64,000 bases of DNA from Pseudescherichia sp031998825 (GTDB lineage Bacteria > Pseudomonadota > Gammaproteobacteria > Enterobacterales > Enterobacteriaceae): positions 1 to 64,000 of the forward strand of contig NZ_DAMACX010000022.1 of assembly GCF_031998825.1 (NCBI RefSeq). The letters are read 5' to 3'. Below the pieces are notes generated by a model that saw nothing but the letters and a program-made list of their open reading frames with translations, had not been told where the DNA came from and did not search any database. Made by a program: the position numbers and the translations under genes. This document shows positions 1 through 8,804 of the stretch, one piece after another. How positions within the stretch are numbered: position 1 is the stretch's first letter; every line of letters starts with the position of its first letter.

Positions 1-2367
1 GACGCTGGCCGGGCACAGACCGCGCAGAATACCGCCCAGCAGGCGCTGGCGAACGCCCGCCCGCAGCTTGCCGCGCTGGAGCAGGCCCGACCCGCTCTGC
101 TGCTGCGGCCGATATGGCAGAGTTTGCAGGAGCAGATCCGCACCCACGGCCAGACCCAGCGTCAGGCAGAAGAAGTGAATACTCGCTTACAGCAGCTGCT
201 GAGCAAGCGCAGCCGCATCCGCACCGCCGCCGACGCGCAGATGCGTACGCTCCAGCAGGAGCAGAAAACGCTGGCCGACTGGCTAACCGCTCACGATCGC
301 TGGCGGCTGTGGCAGAGCGAGCTGACCGGCTGGCGGGCCAACTTTGCTCAGCAGGCTGAGGAGAGAAAGCACGCCATAACGCTCAGCGCACGCCGGGAAA
401 AGCTTCAGCAGCAGCTGACGGCGTTGAACGCGCCTGCGCTGGACCTGAGCGCCGAAGCGTTGCAGCAGGCGATAGCCGATCTGGCCCAACAGCGCCCGCT
501 GCGCCAGCGCCTGCACGTGCTGCATGCCAGCTTTGCTCCTCTCCAGCAGCGTATTAAACAGCTGCAAAAGACGCTGGCCGAGAGCGAGGCTGAGCAGACG
601 CATCTCAATCAGGCCCTGACCCAGCGCCGTCAGGCGTATAAAGAGAAGAATGCGCTCCTGGCCGAGGTAAAGACGATTTGCGCGCTGGAAGAGCGGATCA
701 AAGGCCTGGAGGCCGAGCGCGAGCGCCTGCGGGCCGGTGAGCCCTGCCCGCTGTGCGGATCGACAGCCCACCCGGCGGTCGCGGAGTATCAGGCAATGAC
801 CGTGGATGCCAACCAGGCCCGGCGCGATGCCCTTGAGCGTGAGGTCAAACAGCTGGCGGAGAGCGGCGCAGCCCTGCGCGGCCAGCTTGATGCGCTGGTG
901 AAGCAGAGCGAGAGGGATCGCCTTGCTGCCGAGGCCGAAGCGCAAAACGATCTGAACCTGCGTCAGCAGTGGCGCGAGCTGTGCGCCGCGCTCGCTATGA
1001 CGCTCTCCCCTGAGGATGACGTCAGCGGTTGGTTGCAGGCTGAGGAGGCCCGCGAGCACCAGCTCTACCGGTTCAGCCAGCGGTTGGCGCTGGAGGAGCA
1101 GCTTAACGAGCTACAGCAGCAGGCGGTACACGCCCAGCAGGCCATTGATACCCGCCGCCAGACGCTGGCGGCGAGTCTGGCCCAGCTCGGACTGACCCTG
1201 CCCGCAGGCGAGGAAGAGTCTGCCTGGTTTGCCGCCCGCGAGGAGGAGTCCCGTCAATGGCAGCAGAACCAGGTCCATGCCACGACGTTACAGGAGCGCA
1301 TAGCCCAGCTCCAGCCCCTGCTGGAGACGCTTCCTGTCGACGGCGCGGCCGAAGGAGACCTCGTCAGCCTTGAGGGCTGGCAGCAGGTGCACCACGACTG
1401 CGTCTCTCTCCACGGCCAGGTGCAAACCCTACAGCAACAGCTGGCGCTGGAGGCCGGGCGCGTGGCGCAGCAGCAGGCGCAGTTTGACGCCGAGCTGGCG
1501 CAGAGTCCCTTTGCCGATCGGCAGGCGTTTCTGGCCGCGCTGCTTGACGAGGGTGAACGTCAGCGTCTTGAGCAGCTTCAGCAGTCGCTGGAGAGCAGGC
1601 TACAGCAGAGCCAGGCCCTGCTGACTCAGGCCCAAGCCGCGTTGGCTACGCACCAGAGCCAGCCACCTGCCGGACTGAGCGAGGAGGCGAATATTGAAGG
1701 GACGCGGGCGGCGCTAAACGCTCTGGCGCAGCAGCTGCGCGAGAACACCACCCGTCAGGGTGAGATCCGCCAGCAGCTTAAACAGGACGCCGAAAGCCGC
1801 CAGCGCCAGCAGGTGCTTTTGCAGGAGATTGAGGAGGCCACCCGCCAGTTGGCGGACTGGGGCTACCTGAACGGGCTGATTGGCTCCAAAGAGGGGGATA
1901 AGTTCCGTAAGTTCGCTCAGGGACTGACGCTGGATAACCTGGTCTGGCTGGCAAACAATCAGCTCACTCGCCTGCACGGTCGCTATCTGCTGAAGCGGAA
2001 AGCGAGCGAGGCGCTGGAGCTGGAGGTGGTGGATACCTGGCAGGCGGACGCGGTACGCGATACGCGCACCCTCTCCGGTGGGGAGAGCTTCCTCGTTAGC
2101 CTTGCGCTGGCGCTGGCGCTCTCGGATCTGGTGAGCCACAAAACCCGTATCGACTCGCTGTTCCTTGACGAAGGGTTCGGCACGCTGGACAGCGAAACGC
2201 TGGATACCGCCCTCGATGCTCTCGACGCGCTCAACGCCAGCGGCAAGACCATCGGCGTGATCAGCCACGTCGAGGCGATGAAGGAGCGGATCCCGGTGCA
2301 GATCAAGGTCAGGAAGATCAACGGTCTGGGCTACAGCAAGCTCGACGGCAAATTTGCTGTGTCGTGA
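1..2367 (+). CDS. sbcC: SbcC nuclease ATPase subunit, 5'-truncated by window edge
   Basis: The frame is open from base 1, so only the C-terminal 788 residues are in the window (E. coli SbcC is 1048 aa). SbcC is the Rad50-like SMC ATPase that works with SbcD to cleave DNA hairpins and protein-blocked ends. Visible parts are a long Glu/Gln/Arg-rich coiled coil, a zinc hook CPLC at bases 745-756 (visible residue 249), the second coil, and the C-terminal ATPase half with the ABC signature LSGGES and a Walker B LFLDEGFGTLD followed by a switch histidine segment (VISHVEAM). The N-terminal Walker A lies outside the window. Stop TGA at 2365-2367. In E. coli araJ follows; here mak is next and araJ is absent. 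Confidence 0.97.
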   Translation, partial: DAGRAQTAQNTAQQALANARPQLAALEQARPALLLRPIWQSLQEQIRTHGQTQRQAEEVNTRLQQLLSKRSRIRTAADAQMRTLQQEQKTLADWLTAHDRWRLWQSELTGWRANFAQQAEERKHAITLSARREKLQQQLTALNAPALDLSAEALQQAIADLAQQRPLRQRLHVLHASFAPLQQRIKQLQKTLAESEAEQTHLNQALTQRRQAYKEKNALLAEVKTICALEERIKGLEAERERLRAGEPCPLCGSTAHPAVAEYQAMTVDANQARRDALEREVKQLAESGAALRGQLDALVKQSERDRLAAEAEAQNDLNLRQQWRELCAALAMTLSPEDDVSGWLQAEEAREHQLYRFSQRLALEEQLNELQQQAVHAQQAIDTRRQTLAASLAQLGLTLPAGEEESAWFAAREEESRQWQQNQVHATTLQERIAQLQPLLETLPVDGAAEGDLVSLEGWQQVHHDCVSLHGQVQTLQQQLALEAGRVAQQQAQFDAELAQSPFADRQAFLAALLDEGERQRLEQLQQSLESRLQQSQALLTQAQAALATHQSQPPAGLSEEANIEGTRAALNALAQQLRENTTRQGEIRQQLKQDAESRQRQQVLLQEIEEATRQLADWGYLNGLIGSKEGDKFRKFAQGLTLDNLVWLANNQLTRLHGRYLLKRKASEALELEVVDTWQADAVRDTRTLSGGESFLVSLALALALSDLVSHKTRIDSLFLDEGFGTLDSETLDTALDALDALNASGKTIGVISHVEAMKERIPVQIKVRKINGLGYSKLDGKFAVS

Positions 2368-2370
2368 ATA

Positions 2371-2402
2371 TGCCGGGTGGCGCTACGCTTACCCGGCCTA
2401 CG
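2371..2402. repeat. REP-like palindromic element
   Basis: The short sbcC-mak gap contains a GC-rich imperfect palindrome, GCCGGGTGGCG...CTTACCCGGCCTA. This is the layout of enterobacterial REP units (GCCGGATGGCG...CTTATCCGGCCTA). It lies between convergent genes, the usual position for such elements. Confidence 0.7.
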
Positions 2403-2423
2403 AAACATGCCCTCGTCTGGGAG

Positions 2424-3335
2424 CTACTTCTCCAGCGGCCAGAGCCACGCCGCACCGCGGACGCCGCTGGAGTCGCCGTGTACCGCCCTGCGGATCGGCG
2501 TTTCGCACTCGCCGCCAAACACCCAGTTTTTGATCAGCTGCGGCACGGTTTTATAGAGCCGGTCGACGTTACTCATGCCTCCGCCGAGGACAATCACGTC
2601 CGGATCGAGAATATTCACCACGTGCGCCAGCGACTTCGCCAGCCGCAGCTCGTAGCGACTCAGCGCCAGCTCGGCCACGGCATCCTGCTCGCCCACCAGA
2701 CGAATAATCTCGTTACCCTTCAGCGGCTGGCCGCTCAGGCGATGAAAATCACGGGCAAAACCGGTCCCGGAGATAAAGGTCTCAATGCACCCCTGCTTGC
2801 CGCAGTAGCACGGCACCTCCTCCCGGTAGCGCAGCTCGTCCTCGTCCATCCACGGCAGCGGATTATGTCCCCACTCCCCCGCCGTGCCGTTGCCACCTGA
2901 ATGGGCATGACCGTTAAACGCGATGCCCGCGCCGCAGCCGGTGCCGATAATCACTGCGAAAACGGTCTGCGCCCCGGCCGCGGCGCCGTCGATAGCCTCT
3001 GAGACCGCCAGGCAGTTAGCATCGTTCGCCAGACGCACTTCCCGGCCCAGGCGTTTGCTCAGATCTTTATCAAACGGCTGGCCGTTCAGCCAGGTGGAGT
3101 TGGCGTTTTTGACCACCCCGGTATAGGGCGAGATCGAGCCAGGAATACCCATCCCCACCGTGCCCTGCTGGCCGGTCTCTTTCTCTGCCATGTCGACCAG
3201 CGTGGCGATGGTTTCAATGGTCTGCTGATAGTCGTCACGCGGCGTGGGCAGGCGGTGACGGAACAGCTGTTCCCCGCTGTCGCCGAGCGCAATCACCTCT
3301 GTTTTGGTACCGCCCAAATCAATACCTATACGCAC
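2424..3335 (-). CDS. mak: Mak fructokinase (ROK family)
   Basis: 303-aa ROK-family sugar kinase, close to E. coli Mak (302 aa), which phosphorylates fructose with ATP. The N-terminus RIGIDLGGTKTEVIALGD carries the ATP-binding DxGGT motif. The ROK zinc motif is visible as GHNPL followed by CYCGKQGC. I chose the GTG at 3335 because it matches the family start and has an AAGGAG ribosome site just upstream; the frame stays open further but that extension looks non-coding. It is convergent with sbcC and divergent from rdgC (124 bp between starts). Confidence 0.95.
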   Translation of the reverse strand: MRIGIDLGGTKTEVIALGDSGEQLFRHRLPTPRDDYQQTIETIATLVDMAEKETGQQGTVGMGIPGSISPYTGVVKNANSTWLNGQPFDKDLSKRLGREVRLANDANCLAVSEAIDGAAAGAQTVFAVIIGTGCGAGIAFNGHAHSGGNGTAGEWGHNPLPWMDEDELRYREEVPCYCGKQGCIETFISGTGFARDFHRLSGQPLKGNEIIRLVGEQDAVAELALSRYELRLAKSLAHVVNILDPDVIVLGGGMSNVDRLYKTVPQLIKNWVFGGECETPIRRAVHGDSSGVRGAAWLWPLEK

Positions 3336-3459
3336 AGCGATCTCCTTATTTTTAGCAATATCAAGAGAGTAGAACCCCACCGGGGGATTAGCAATGCAAG
3401 CGGCAAGACAATTCGCTATCATGCCCGCTGCATTTAACGACAAGGCTGTGGAAAATATC

Positions 3460-4371
3460 ATGCTGTGGTTCAAAAATTTAATGGTTTACCGTCTCAGCCG
3501 CGATATTGCGCTGCGTGCAGAGGAGATGGAAAAACAGTTATCCGCGCTCTCATTTACCCCTTGTGGTAGCCAGGATATGGCAAAAACCGGTTGGGTTCCG
3601 CCGATGGGTTCACATAGTGATGCGTTGACCCACACCAACAATGGCCAAATCATCATCTGCGCCCGCAAAGAAGAGAAAATCCTGCCGTCGACGGTAGTGA
3701 AGCAGGCGCTGGAATCAAAGATTGCCAAGCTGGAGGCCGATCAGGGCCGCAAGCTGAAGAAGACCGAAAAAGACTCGCTGAAGGATGAGGTGCTCCACTC
3801 TCTGCTGCCGCGCGCCTTTAGCCGCTTCAGCCAGACCATGATGTGGATCGATACCGTTAACGGCCTGATTATGGTCGACTGCGCCAGCGCCAAGAAAGCG
3901 GAAGATACGCTGGCCCTGCTGCGTAAAAGCCTCGGTTCGCTGCCGGTGGTACCACTGACCCTTGAGAACCCTATCGAACTGACCCTGACCGAGTGGGTCC
4001 GCAGCGGCAGCGCGGCGCAGGGCTTCCAGATCCAGGACGAGGCCGAGCTGAAGGCGATCCTCGAAGATGGCGGCGTGATCCGCTGTAAAAAGCAGGATCT
4101 GGTGAGCGATGAGATCGCGGTGCACATTGAAGCGGGCAAGCTGGTGACTAAACTGGCCCTCGACTGGCAGCAGCGTATCCAGTTTGTGATGTGCGATGAC
4201 GGCTCAATCAAGCGGCTGAAGTTTGCTGATGAACTGCGCGATCAGAATGAGGATATTGACCGGGATGATTTTGCCCAGCGTTTTGACGCGGACTTTATCC
4301 TGATGACCGGCGAGCTGGCAGCGCTGGTGCAGAATCTGGTGGAAGGCCTCGGCGGCGAAGCGCAGCGCTAA
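3460..4371 (+). CDS. rdgC: RdgC nucleoid-associated DNA-binding protein
   Basis: 303 aa, the same length as E. coli RdgC, and near-identical in long blocks (MLWFKNLMVYRLSR at the start, GGEAQR at the end). RdgC is a ring-forming double-strand DNA-binding protein that restrains RecA-mediated recombination. The ATG at 3460 is preferred over an upstream in-frame ATG because homology begins there. It is divergent from mak. Confidence 0.97.
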   Translation: MLWFKNLMVYRLSRDIALRAEEMEKQLSALSFTPCGSQDMAKTGWVPPMGSHSDALTHTNNGQIIICARKEEKILPSTVVKQALESKIAKLEADQGRKLKKTEKDSLKDEVLHSLLPRAFSRFSQTMMWIDTVNGLIMVDCASAKKAEDTLALLRKSLGSLPVVPLTLENPIELTLTEWVRSGSAAQGFQIQDEAELKAILEDGGVIRCKKQDLVSDEIAVHIEAGKLVTKLALDWQQRIQFVMCDDGSIKRLKFADELRDQNEDIDRDDFAQRFDADFILMTGELAALVQNLVEGLGGEAQR

Positions 4372-4382
4372 GGCAGCAGGCA

Positions 4383-4406
4383 CTGTCCCCTCAATATAGG
4401 GGACAG
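4383..4406. terminator. Hairpin between convergent rdgC and ppnP
   Basis: A perfect 9-bp stem, CTGTCCCCT / AGGGGACAG, with a 6-nt loop lies 12 bases after the rdgC stop. A third copy of GGGGACAG follows at about 4413. No clear T tract is seen on either strand, so its terminator role is inferred from position between convergent genes. Confidence 0.5.
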
Positions 4407-4429
4407 ATGCAGGGGACAGGCAGAATGCG

Positions 4430-4714
4430 TTACAGGTAGCGGCAGAGGTAGGCGCTATCTTCAGCTACCTGCAGATGAAATTCGCTGTGGCCCGGCACGT
4501 TGAACACCTCACCAGCAGAGTAGCTTTTCCATTCGGTCTCGCCGGGCAGCAGTACGTTCAGCGCACCGCTCACCACGGTCATCTCTTCCGGCTGGGCCGT
4601 ACCAAACGTGTACTCACCCTCGGCCATCACGCCTACGCTGGCGCGGCCGGTGCTGCTGCTGGTAAAACCAATGGATTTCACTTTACCGGAAAAGTATTCG
4701 TTACTCTGAAGCAT
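4430..4714 (-). CDS. ppnP: PpnP pyrimidine/purine nucleoside phosphorylase (YaiE)
   Basis: 94 aa, the same length as E. coli PpnP/YaiE, starting MLQSNEYFSGKVKSIGF and ending HLQVAEDSAYLCRYL. It is a small cupin-fold enzyme that phosphorolyses a broad set of nucleosides to free base and ribose-1-phosphate. The cupin core (VLLPGE, VFNVPGHSEFHL) is intact. It lies between rdgC and aroM as in E. coli. Confidence 0.96.
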   Translation of the reverse strand: MLQSNEYFSGKVKSIGFTSSSTGRASVGVMAEGEYTFGTAQPEEMTVVSGALNVLLPGETEWKSYSAGEVFNVPGHSEFHLQVAEDSAYLCRYL

Positions 4715-4802
4715 GGGTGGCCCTTATAAATAAGTGTATGGAAAATCACTATAGGGGCCAGCCTTCGTCTCTGTCACGCAAAATTTCTTTCACGAAAAAT
4801 GG

Positions 4803-5480
4803 CTATAGCAGCAGCTCTGATGCCAGACGGGCGACCAGCACGTTAGAGAGCAGTACCGGTACATCCAGCGCTTTTTGTAGCAGGTCACGGTGTTTTTGAT
4901 GATAGCCGAGGCAATCCAGGATCAATACGTCAGCGCCTTTGGCCACCAAAGCTTGTCCGGCGGCAATCAGGTCGGTATCGCTGCCGTGCAGAGAACTGGC
5001 GACTTCATAATAGGGCGCGTTCTCTAACAGCTGCCACTTATCCATCTGGCCCGGGATCAGCCCAGCGAGAGGAACAATGACGCCAACCTGATGGCCATCA
5101 ACAATTGAAGAGACCAGCGGCGGGATGATCCTTTCAGGCTCCAGTAAAATAGCGTGATGGGCCGTAAGCCCGCTAAAGCGCTCGGTGCTCATCAGTAAAA
5201 TGACGTCGTAGTTCTGCTTGTCGATAACGCCGATAACGGCCTGCAAATCGCGCTCTATTTTCTTGCGTGAAACCTGGGCTACTTCACCGTTATTAAGCAG
5301 TGCATGAACTGGTAACTCCCCCGGCTCGATGGCGTAATCCTCATAGACATCCTGAGGATCCATCTTCCCCAGCAAACTAATTTGGGTAATCTGCTGGGCA
5401 TCGATGTGCTCGGTCAGGAGCGGCATCACAGCATCGACAGGCACCACACCTACGGTGAGGATAGCCAGGGTTGCACTCAT
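4803..5480 (-). CDS. aroM: AroM family protein
   Basis: 225 aa, matching E. coli AroM in length and neighbourhood. The function of AroM is unproven; it belongs to the Asp/Glu racemase-like fold families and is co-transcribed with aroL in E. coli. Cysteine-containing segment LILDCLGYHQKHRDLLQKAL near the C-terminus fits that fold. It is the last gene of aroL-yaiA-aroM, about 135 bp after yaiA, so TyrR/TrpR control from the aroL promoter is inferred. Confidence 0.94.
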   Translation of the reverse strand: MSATLAILTVGVVPVDAVMPLLTEHIDAQQITQISLLGKMDPQDVYEDYAIEPGELPVHALLNNGEVAQVSRKKIERDLQAVIGVIDKQNYDVILLMSTERFSGLTAHHAILLEPERIIPPLVSSIVDGHQVGVIVPLAGLIPGQMDKWQLLENAPYYEVASSLHGSDTDLIAAGQALVAKGADVLILDCLGYHQKHRDLLQKALDVPVLLSNVLVARLASELLL

Positions 5481-5615
5481 TTTGTTTCCGCCTTTCTTAA
5501 CGTCAGTCGCCTGTTCTTATCATTATGCTACGGACCTATGCTCTCATAACAATTCTGTAACCTTCAACCTCCCGCTTCCTAAAGGCTGTCTGATTTTATG
5601 AAGCGGGAGAGTAAA

Positions 5616-5807
5616 TTACGTTTTATCAGGATCCTCATAGCGCCGTTTAGCATCCAGCGCTTCCTGCTCGGTCTGGTGCTCGCTAATCAGCGAGTCGGGT
5701 TCAGGATGGTCTGCACGCAGCTGATACCAGGTCACAGTCTCCTGCTGGCCTCCCTTCTCGACGGTAACAATGCGGGCTTCACGCGGGTAAGGCGGTCTTG
5801 TAGGCAT
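5616..5807 (-). CDS. yaiA: YaiA small conserved protein
   Basis: 63 aa, the length of E. coli YaiA, with the same N-terminus (MPTRPPYPREA) and central TVTWYQLRADHP. Function unknown. A longer in-frame start exists 16 codons upstream, but the ATG at 5807 follows an AAGGAAG ribosome site and matches the family. Second gene of the aroL operon, 57 bp after aroL. Confidence 0.94.
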   Translation of the reverse strand: MPTRPPYPREARIVTVEKGGQQETVTWYQLRADHPEPDSLISEHQTEQEALDAKRRYEDPDKT

Positions 5808-5864
5808 AGCGCTTCCTTTTTTATTGGTAGAGCTATGAGTATAGTCAAAGGTCACGATCTGCGA

Positions 5865-6389
5865 TCAGCTCGCCCGGGCGAGCAGCAGCGCCGCCTGAAT
5901 ATCGGCAACGACCTTCTCAGGTGCCTGCGCTGCATCGACTATGTGGTGCGCCGTCTCGCGGTAGAGCGTATCGCGCTGGGCCAGCACCTCGCTCACCTCT
6001 TCGCTTATCGGCCTGCCAGTGAGGGTCGGACGCTGCGCCTCTTCAGGAAACGCCGCCAGCCGCTCGGCCAGCACCGCAACGGGGGCGCAAAGATAGATGA
6101 CGACGCCCGTCTCACGCATAAAGCGGCGGTTAACCTCGCTGAGAATAATCCCGCCGCCGGTGGCAATGACCGTCGAGGGCGCGGAGACGGCCTGCAGCGT
6201 CGCCGTTTCACGGGCGCGAAAACCGGGCCAGCCCTCTTTTTCAACGATCGCCGCAATGGTCATCTGCGCCTGCTCCTGCAGCGCATGGTCGGTATCAATA
6301 AACCGGCAGTCTCGCACCTGAGCCAGCTCAACACCGATGGTGGATTTTCCACAACCGCGAGCGCCAATTAAAAAGATGGGTAACGTCAT
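5865..6389 (-). CDS. aroL: AroL shikimate kinase II
   Basis: 174 aa, exactly the E. coli AroL length. It phosphorylates shikimate at the 3-position with ATP in chorismate synthesis. The P-loop GARGCGKST (residues 9-17), DTD, the RxxE region (FRARE) and ATGGGIIL are all present. The start at 6389 (MTLPIFLIGARG) matches the family; an upstream in-frame ATG would add 19 unrelated residues. The upstream region holds promoter elements overlapped by TyrR-like and TrpR-like boxes (separate entries). Confidence 0.97.
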   Translation of the reverse strand: MTLPIFLIGARGCGKSTIGVELAQVRDCRFIDTDHALQEQAQMTIAAIVEKEGWPGFRARETATLQAVSAPSTVIATGGGIILSEVNRRFMRETGVVIYLCAPVAVLAERLAAFPEEAQRPTLTGRPISEEVSEVLAQRDTLYRETAHHIVDAAQAPEKVVADIQAALLLARAS

Positions 6390-6445
6390 GACCTGGTGTT
6401 CTCCCTTGTACCGCGATCTGCGGAACACGAATAGTTGAAGCGCCA

Positions 6446-6463
6446 ATACTATTACACTAGTAC
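6446..6463 (-). promoter_or_regulatory. TrpR operator-like site upstream of aroL
   Basis: Minus-strand sequence GTACTAGTGTAATAGTAT retains the CTAGT half-site of the TrpR operator and overlaps the -10 element. E. coli aroL is known to be repressed by TrpR together with TyrR; position and sequence match that scheme. Confidence 0.6.
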
Positions 6464-6477
6464 GAAAAAGTCGTAAA
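6449..6477 (-). promoter_or_regulatory. aroL promoter (-35/-10)
   Basis: On the minus strand, TTTACG (6472-6477) and TAATAG (6449-6454) are separated by exactly 17 bp, a good sigma-70 arrangement about 60 bp upstream of the aroL start. Both elements are overlapped by operator-like sequences, which supports the assignment. Confidence 0.65.
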
Positions 6478-6489
6478 TAAAACGTTACG
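6472..6489 (-). promoter_or_regulatory. TyrR box-like site upstream of aroL
   Basis: Plus-strand CGTAAATAAAACGTTACG fits the TyrR box TGTAAA-N6-TTTACA at most half-site positions (GTAAA and TTAC conserved). It overlaps the predicted -35, where a TyrR dimer would block RNA polymerase. Confidence 0.55.
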
Positions 6490-6560
6490 AATTTATAATG
6501 ACACTGCGATGAATGGCCTGTTTCAGCGTGTAAAGATAAAATGGCATCTGTCGCGCCACC

Positions 6561-7040
6561 TTACTTTAAAGGGCGTCCCGTTGACAAGTCCTGCCGCGAT
6601 CGCGCCAGCAGCCATTTGTCCAGCTCGGCGGCAAAGAGCTGACGATCGCGTTGGGAGAGGCTATCCGGCCCGCCGGTTTGCACCCCGCTGGCGCGCAGGG
6701 TATCCATGAAATCGCGCATCGTCAGTTTTTCGCGGATGGTGGCCTCGCTATAGCGCTCTCCCCGTGGGTTAAGCGCCGCCGCGCCCTTCTCTAACACCTC
6801 TGCCGCCAGCGGAATATCGGCGGTGATCACCAGATCGCCCGGTTCGCACAGGCGCACAATTTCGTTATCGGCCACGTCAAAACCCGCCGGCACCCGCAGG
6901 GAGCGGATGAACTTTGAAGGCGGTACGCGCAGGGTCTGGTTCGCCACCAGCGTTAGCGGCGTCTGCGTCCGTTCGGCTGCGCGAAACAGGATCTCTTTAA
7001 TTACATTCGGACACGCATCCGCATCCACCCAAATTGCCAT
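6561..7040 (-). CDS. yaiI: YaiI/YqxD (DUF188) family protein
   Basis: 159 aa, near-identical to E. coli YaiI (152 aa) in the core: IWVDADACPNVIKEIL, NEIVRLCEPGDLVITADIPLA and LNPRGERY. The family has a PIN-like fold with conserved acidic residues, but its biochemical role is not established. The start at 7040 (MAIWVDADACP) is chosen by homology. Divergent from proC with 76 bp between starts. The C-terminal tail is a few residues longer than in E. coli. Confidence 0.93.
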   Translation of the reverse strand: MAIWVDADACPNVIKEILFRAAERTQTPLTLVANQTLRVPPSKFIRSLRVPAGFDVADNEIVRLCEPGDLVITADIPLAAEVLEKGAAALNPRGERYSEATIREKLTMRDFMDTLRASGVQTGGPDSLSQRDRQLFAAELDKWLLARSRQDLSTGRPLK

Positions 7041-7116
7041 AGCTGCTCCTGAATAGTTTATGGTCACTATGATAAGCTATAACTCCCCCATTAATCACAC
7101 ATTCAGGGAAAAGGCG

Positions 7117-7926
7117 ATGGAGAAAAAGATTGGATTTATCGGCTGCGGCAATATGGGTAAGGCCATTCTGGGCGGGATGATTGCCAGCGGCCAGGTGCAG
7201 CCAGAGCAGGTTTGGGTTTATACCCCGACGCCGGAGAAGGTCGCGGCCCTCAGCAGCCAGTACGGCATTAACCCGGCGCAGAGCGCGCAGGAAGTCGCGC
7301 AGATCGCCGATATTGTCTTTGGCGCGGTGAAGCCCAACGTGATGATCAAAACGCTGAGCGAAATTACCTCCAGCCTGAACAAAGATACGCTGGTGGTGTC
7401 GATTGCCGCAGGCGTCACCCTGGATCAGCTGGCGCGCGCCCTCGGCCACGATCGCAAAATCGTGCGCACCATGCCCAACACTCCGGCGCTGGTGAATGCG
7501 GGCATGACCTCCATTACCCCGAACGCGCTAGTGGCCCCGGAAGATGTTGCCGAGGTGCTGGCTATTTTCCGCAGCTTTGGCGAAGCGGAAGTGGTGGCTG
7601 AATCGATGATCCACCCGGTGGTAGGCGTCAGCGGCTCCGCCCCGGCCTATGTCTTTATGTTTATCGAAGCGATGGCTGACGCTGCCGTACTGGGCGGTAT
7701 GCCGCGCGCGCAGGCCTACAAGTTTGCTGCTCAGGCGGTAATGGGGTCGGCGAAGATGGTGCTGGAGACCGGCAAGCACCCCGGCGAGCTGAAAGATATG
7801 GTCTGCTCACCGGGCGGCACCACTATTGAGGCGGTGCGAATGCTGGAGGAGCGCGGGTTCCGCGCCGCGGTGATTGAAGCCATGACCAAGTGCATGGAGA
7901 AATCTGACGCGCTGAGCAAGCTTTGA
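7117..7926 (+). CDS. proC: ProC pyrroline-5-carboxylate reductase
   Basis: 269 aa, the E. coli length. It catalyses the last step of proline synthesis, NAD(P)H-dependent reduction of 1-pyrroline-5-carboxylate. The Rossmann motif IGFIGCGNMGKAI is at residues 5-17, and the C-terminal dimerisation/active-site segment SGSAPAYVFMFIEAMADAAVLGG plus CSPGGTTIEAV is intact. ATG 7117 follows an AGGGAAAAGG ribosome site. proA and proB, the other proline genes, are at the far end of this window. Confidence 0.97.
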   Translation: MEKKIGFIGCGNMGKAILGGMIASGQVQPEQVWVYTPTPEKVAALSSQYGINPAQSAQEVAQIADIVFGAVKPNVMIKTLSEITSSLNKDTLVVSIAAGVTLDQLARALGHDRKIVRTMPNTPALVNAGMTSITPNALVAPEDVAEVLAIFRSFGEAEVVAESMIHPVVGVSGSAPAYVFMFIEAMADAAVLGGMPRAQAYKFAAQAVMGSAKMVLETGKHPGELKDMVCSPGGTTIEAVRMLEERGFRAAVIEAMTKCMEKSDALSKL

Positions 7927-8055
7927 TCGCATCAGGTAATTAAATCCGGCAGGCTGTAAATTATTTGCGAGCCTGCCTGCAACATCTTTCAATTATGATC
8001 TTTTTAACAGTGTGACACGCTATGCTGGCCTCCAGAAATAGTTTGGAGGATAACG

Positions 8056-8613
8056 GTGGCTAAATACCATATTAATTCCATTCAAAAGTGGGATGCTTTT
8101 AGCTGGCGTAATACAAGCTATCCGCTAACACATTTAAACGCCCATGAAATTATATATAGAGGGAATAATAACGAATTTAAATTCGTTGTAACTTACGGCC
8201 TTCACTGCTTTGCAAAAAATGATACCCCCTTTAATATTCCTGTGAAATATTCGGATGCGCGAGAGTCTCTGACTGTCTGCATGGAGCGCTATGAAGCCTC
8301 TAAGCAGTTGCAGCATATCCTTCCTAATCTACCTTCGCTTGCATTATATCAAACAACAACAGAGAAGTATTTTACGATTCAGATGATGAATAGCGCTACC
8401 CAGCGAATTGAACCTTATAAAATCTGCGTGGCCTTTTTTAAAGAGAACCGACTGTTGCGGATGCATATACTTTCTGCATTCTTTGCCCGCATAGGGCCTG
8501 GCTCAATTAATCAGCCTGTAATGACTAAACCACTAAGCTTATATAAGATTGCAATAGATACGGTAAGAAAGCCCAAAAATAGAAAAGGCCCAAAAGAAAT
8601 TAATAACAGATAA
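8056..8613 (+). CDS. Hypothetical protein, AT-rich orphan gene
   Basis: 185 aa from a GTG start at 8056 with a strong GGAGG ribosome site at 8046-8050. I do not recognise a named family. The protein is basic, with no signal peptide or membrane segment, and has clusters such as FVVTYGLHCFAKND, ERYEASKQLQHILPNLP and SAFFARIG, plus a Lys/Arg-rich C-terminus (RKPKNRKGPKE). The pattern (start block, YGLHCF, ERYE.S, late F..R.L.MHI.SA) resembles small proteins seen on phages and plasmids, but I cannot name one. Base composition is clearly more AT-rich than proC and dgcC, indicating horizontal acquisition. A C5-loop-G5 hairpin follows the stop. Confidence 0.75.
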   Translation: MAKYHINSIQKWDAFSWRNTSYPLTHLNAHEIIYRGNNNEFKFVVTYGLHCFAKNDTPFNIPVKYSDARESLTVCMERYEASKQLQHILPNLPSLALYQTTTEKYFTIQMMNSATQRIEPYKICVAFFKENRLLRMHILSAFFARIGPGSINQPVMTKPLSLYKIAIDTVRKPKNRKGPKEINNR

Positions 8614-8619
8614 GTAACG

Positions 8620-8635
8620 ACCCCCTTTCGGGGGC
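8620..8635 (+). terminator. Short GC hairpin after the orphan gene
   Basis: CCCCCTTTCGGGGG stem-loop begins 7 bases after the stop codon of the upstream gene. There is no T run directly after it, so termination is probable rather than shown. Confidence 0.4.
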
Positions 8636-8804
8636 CTCAGCCGTCTAATCAAAAAGAATGCAGATTAAACGGGGCAGGTCGCAATTACGTCGAACTGGTC
8701 GAACCGTTTTCGGCTGCGGGATGCGATTCATTAGCTGAATCCCTGTAACCATCCTTGTGTAATTTTAAGGCCAGGAACATTGAAGTCAAGTGTATTAATA
8801 GACC

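Noticed and set aside
283..1059. Long open frame antisense to sbcC
   Set aside because: It is a shadow of the GC-rich sbcC codons, low in complexity (Leu/Gln/Arg) and without a ribosome site. sbcC itself is certain.
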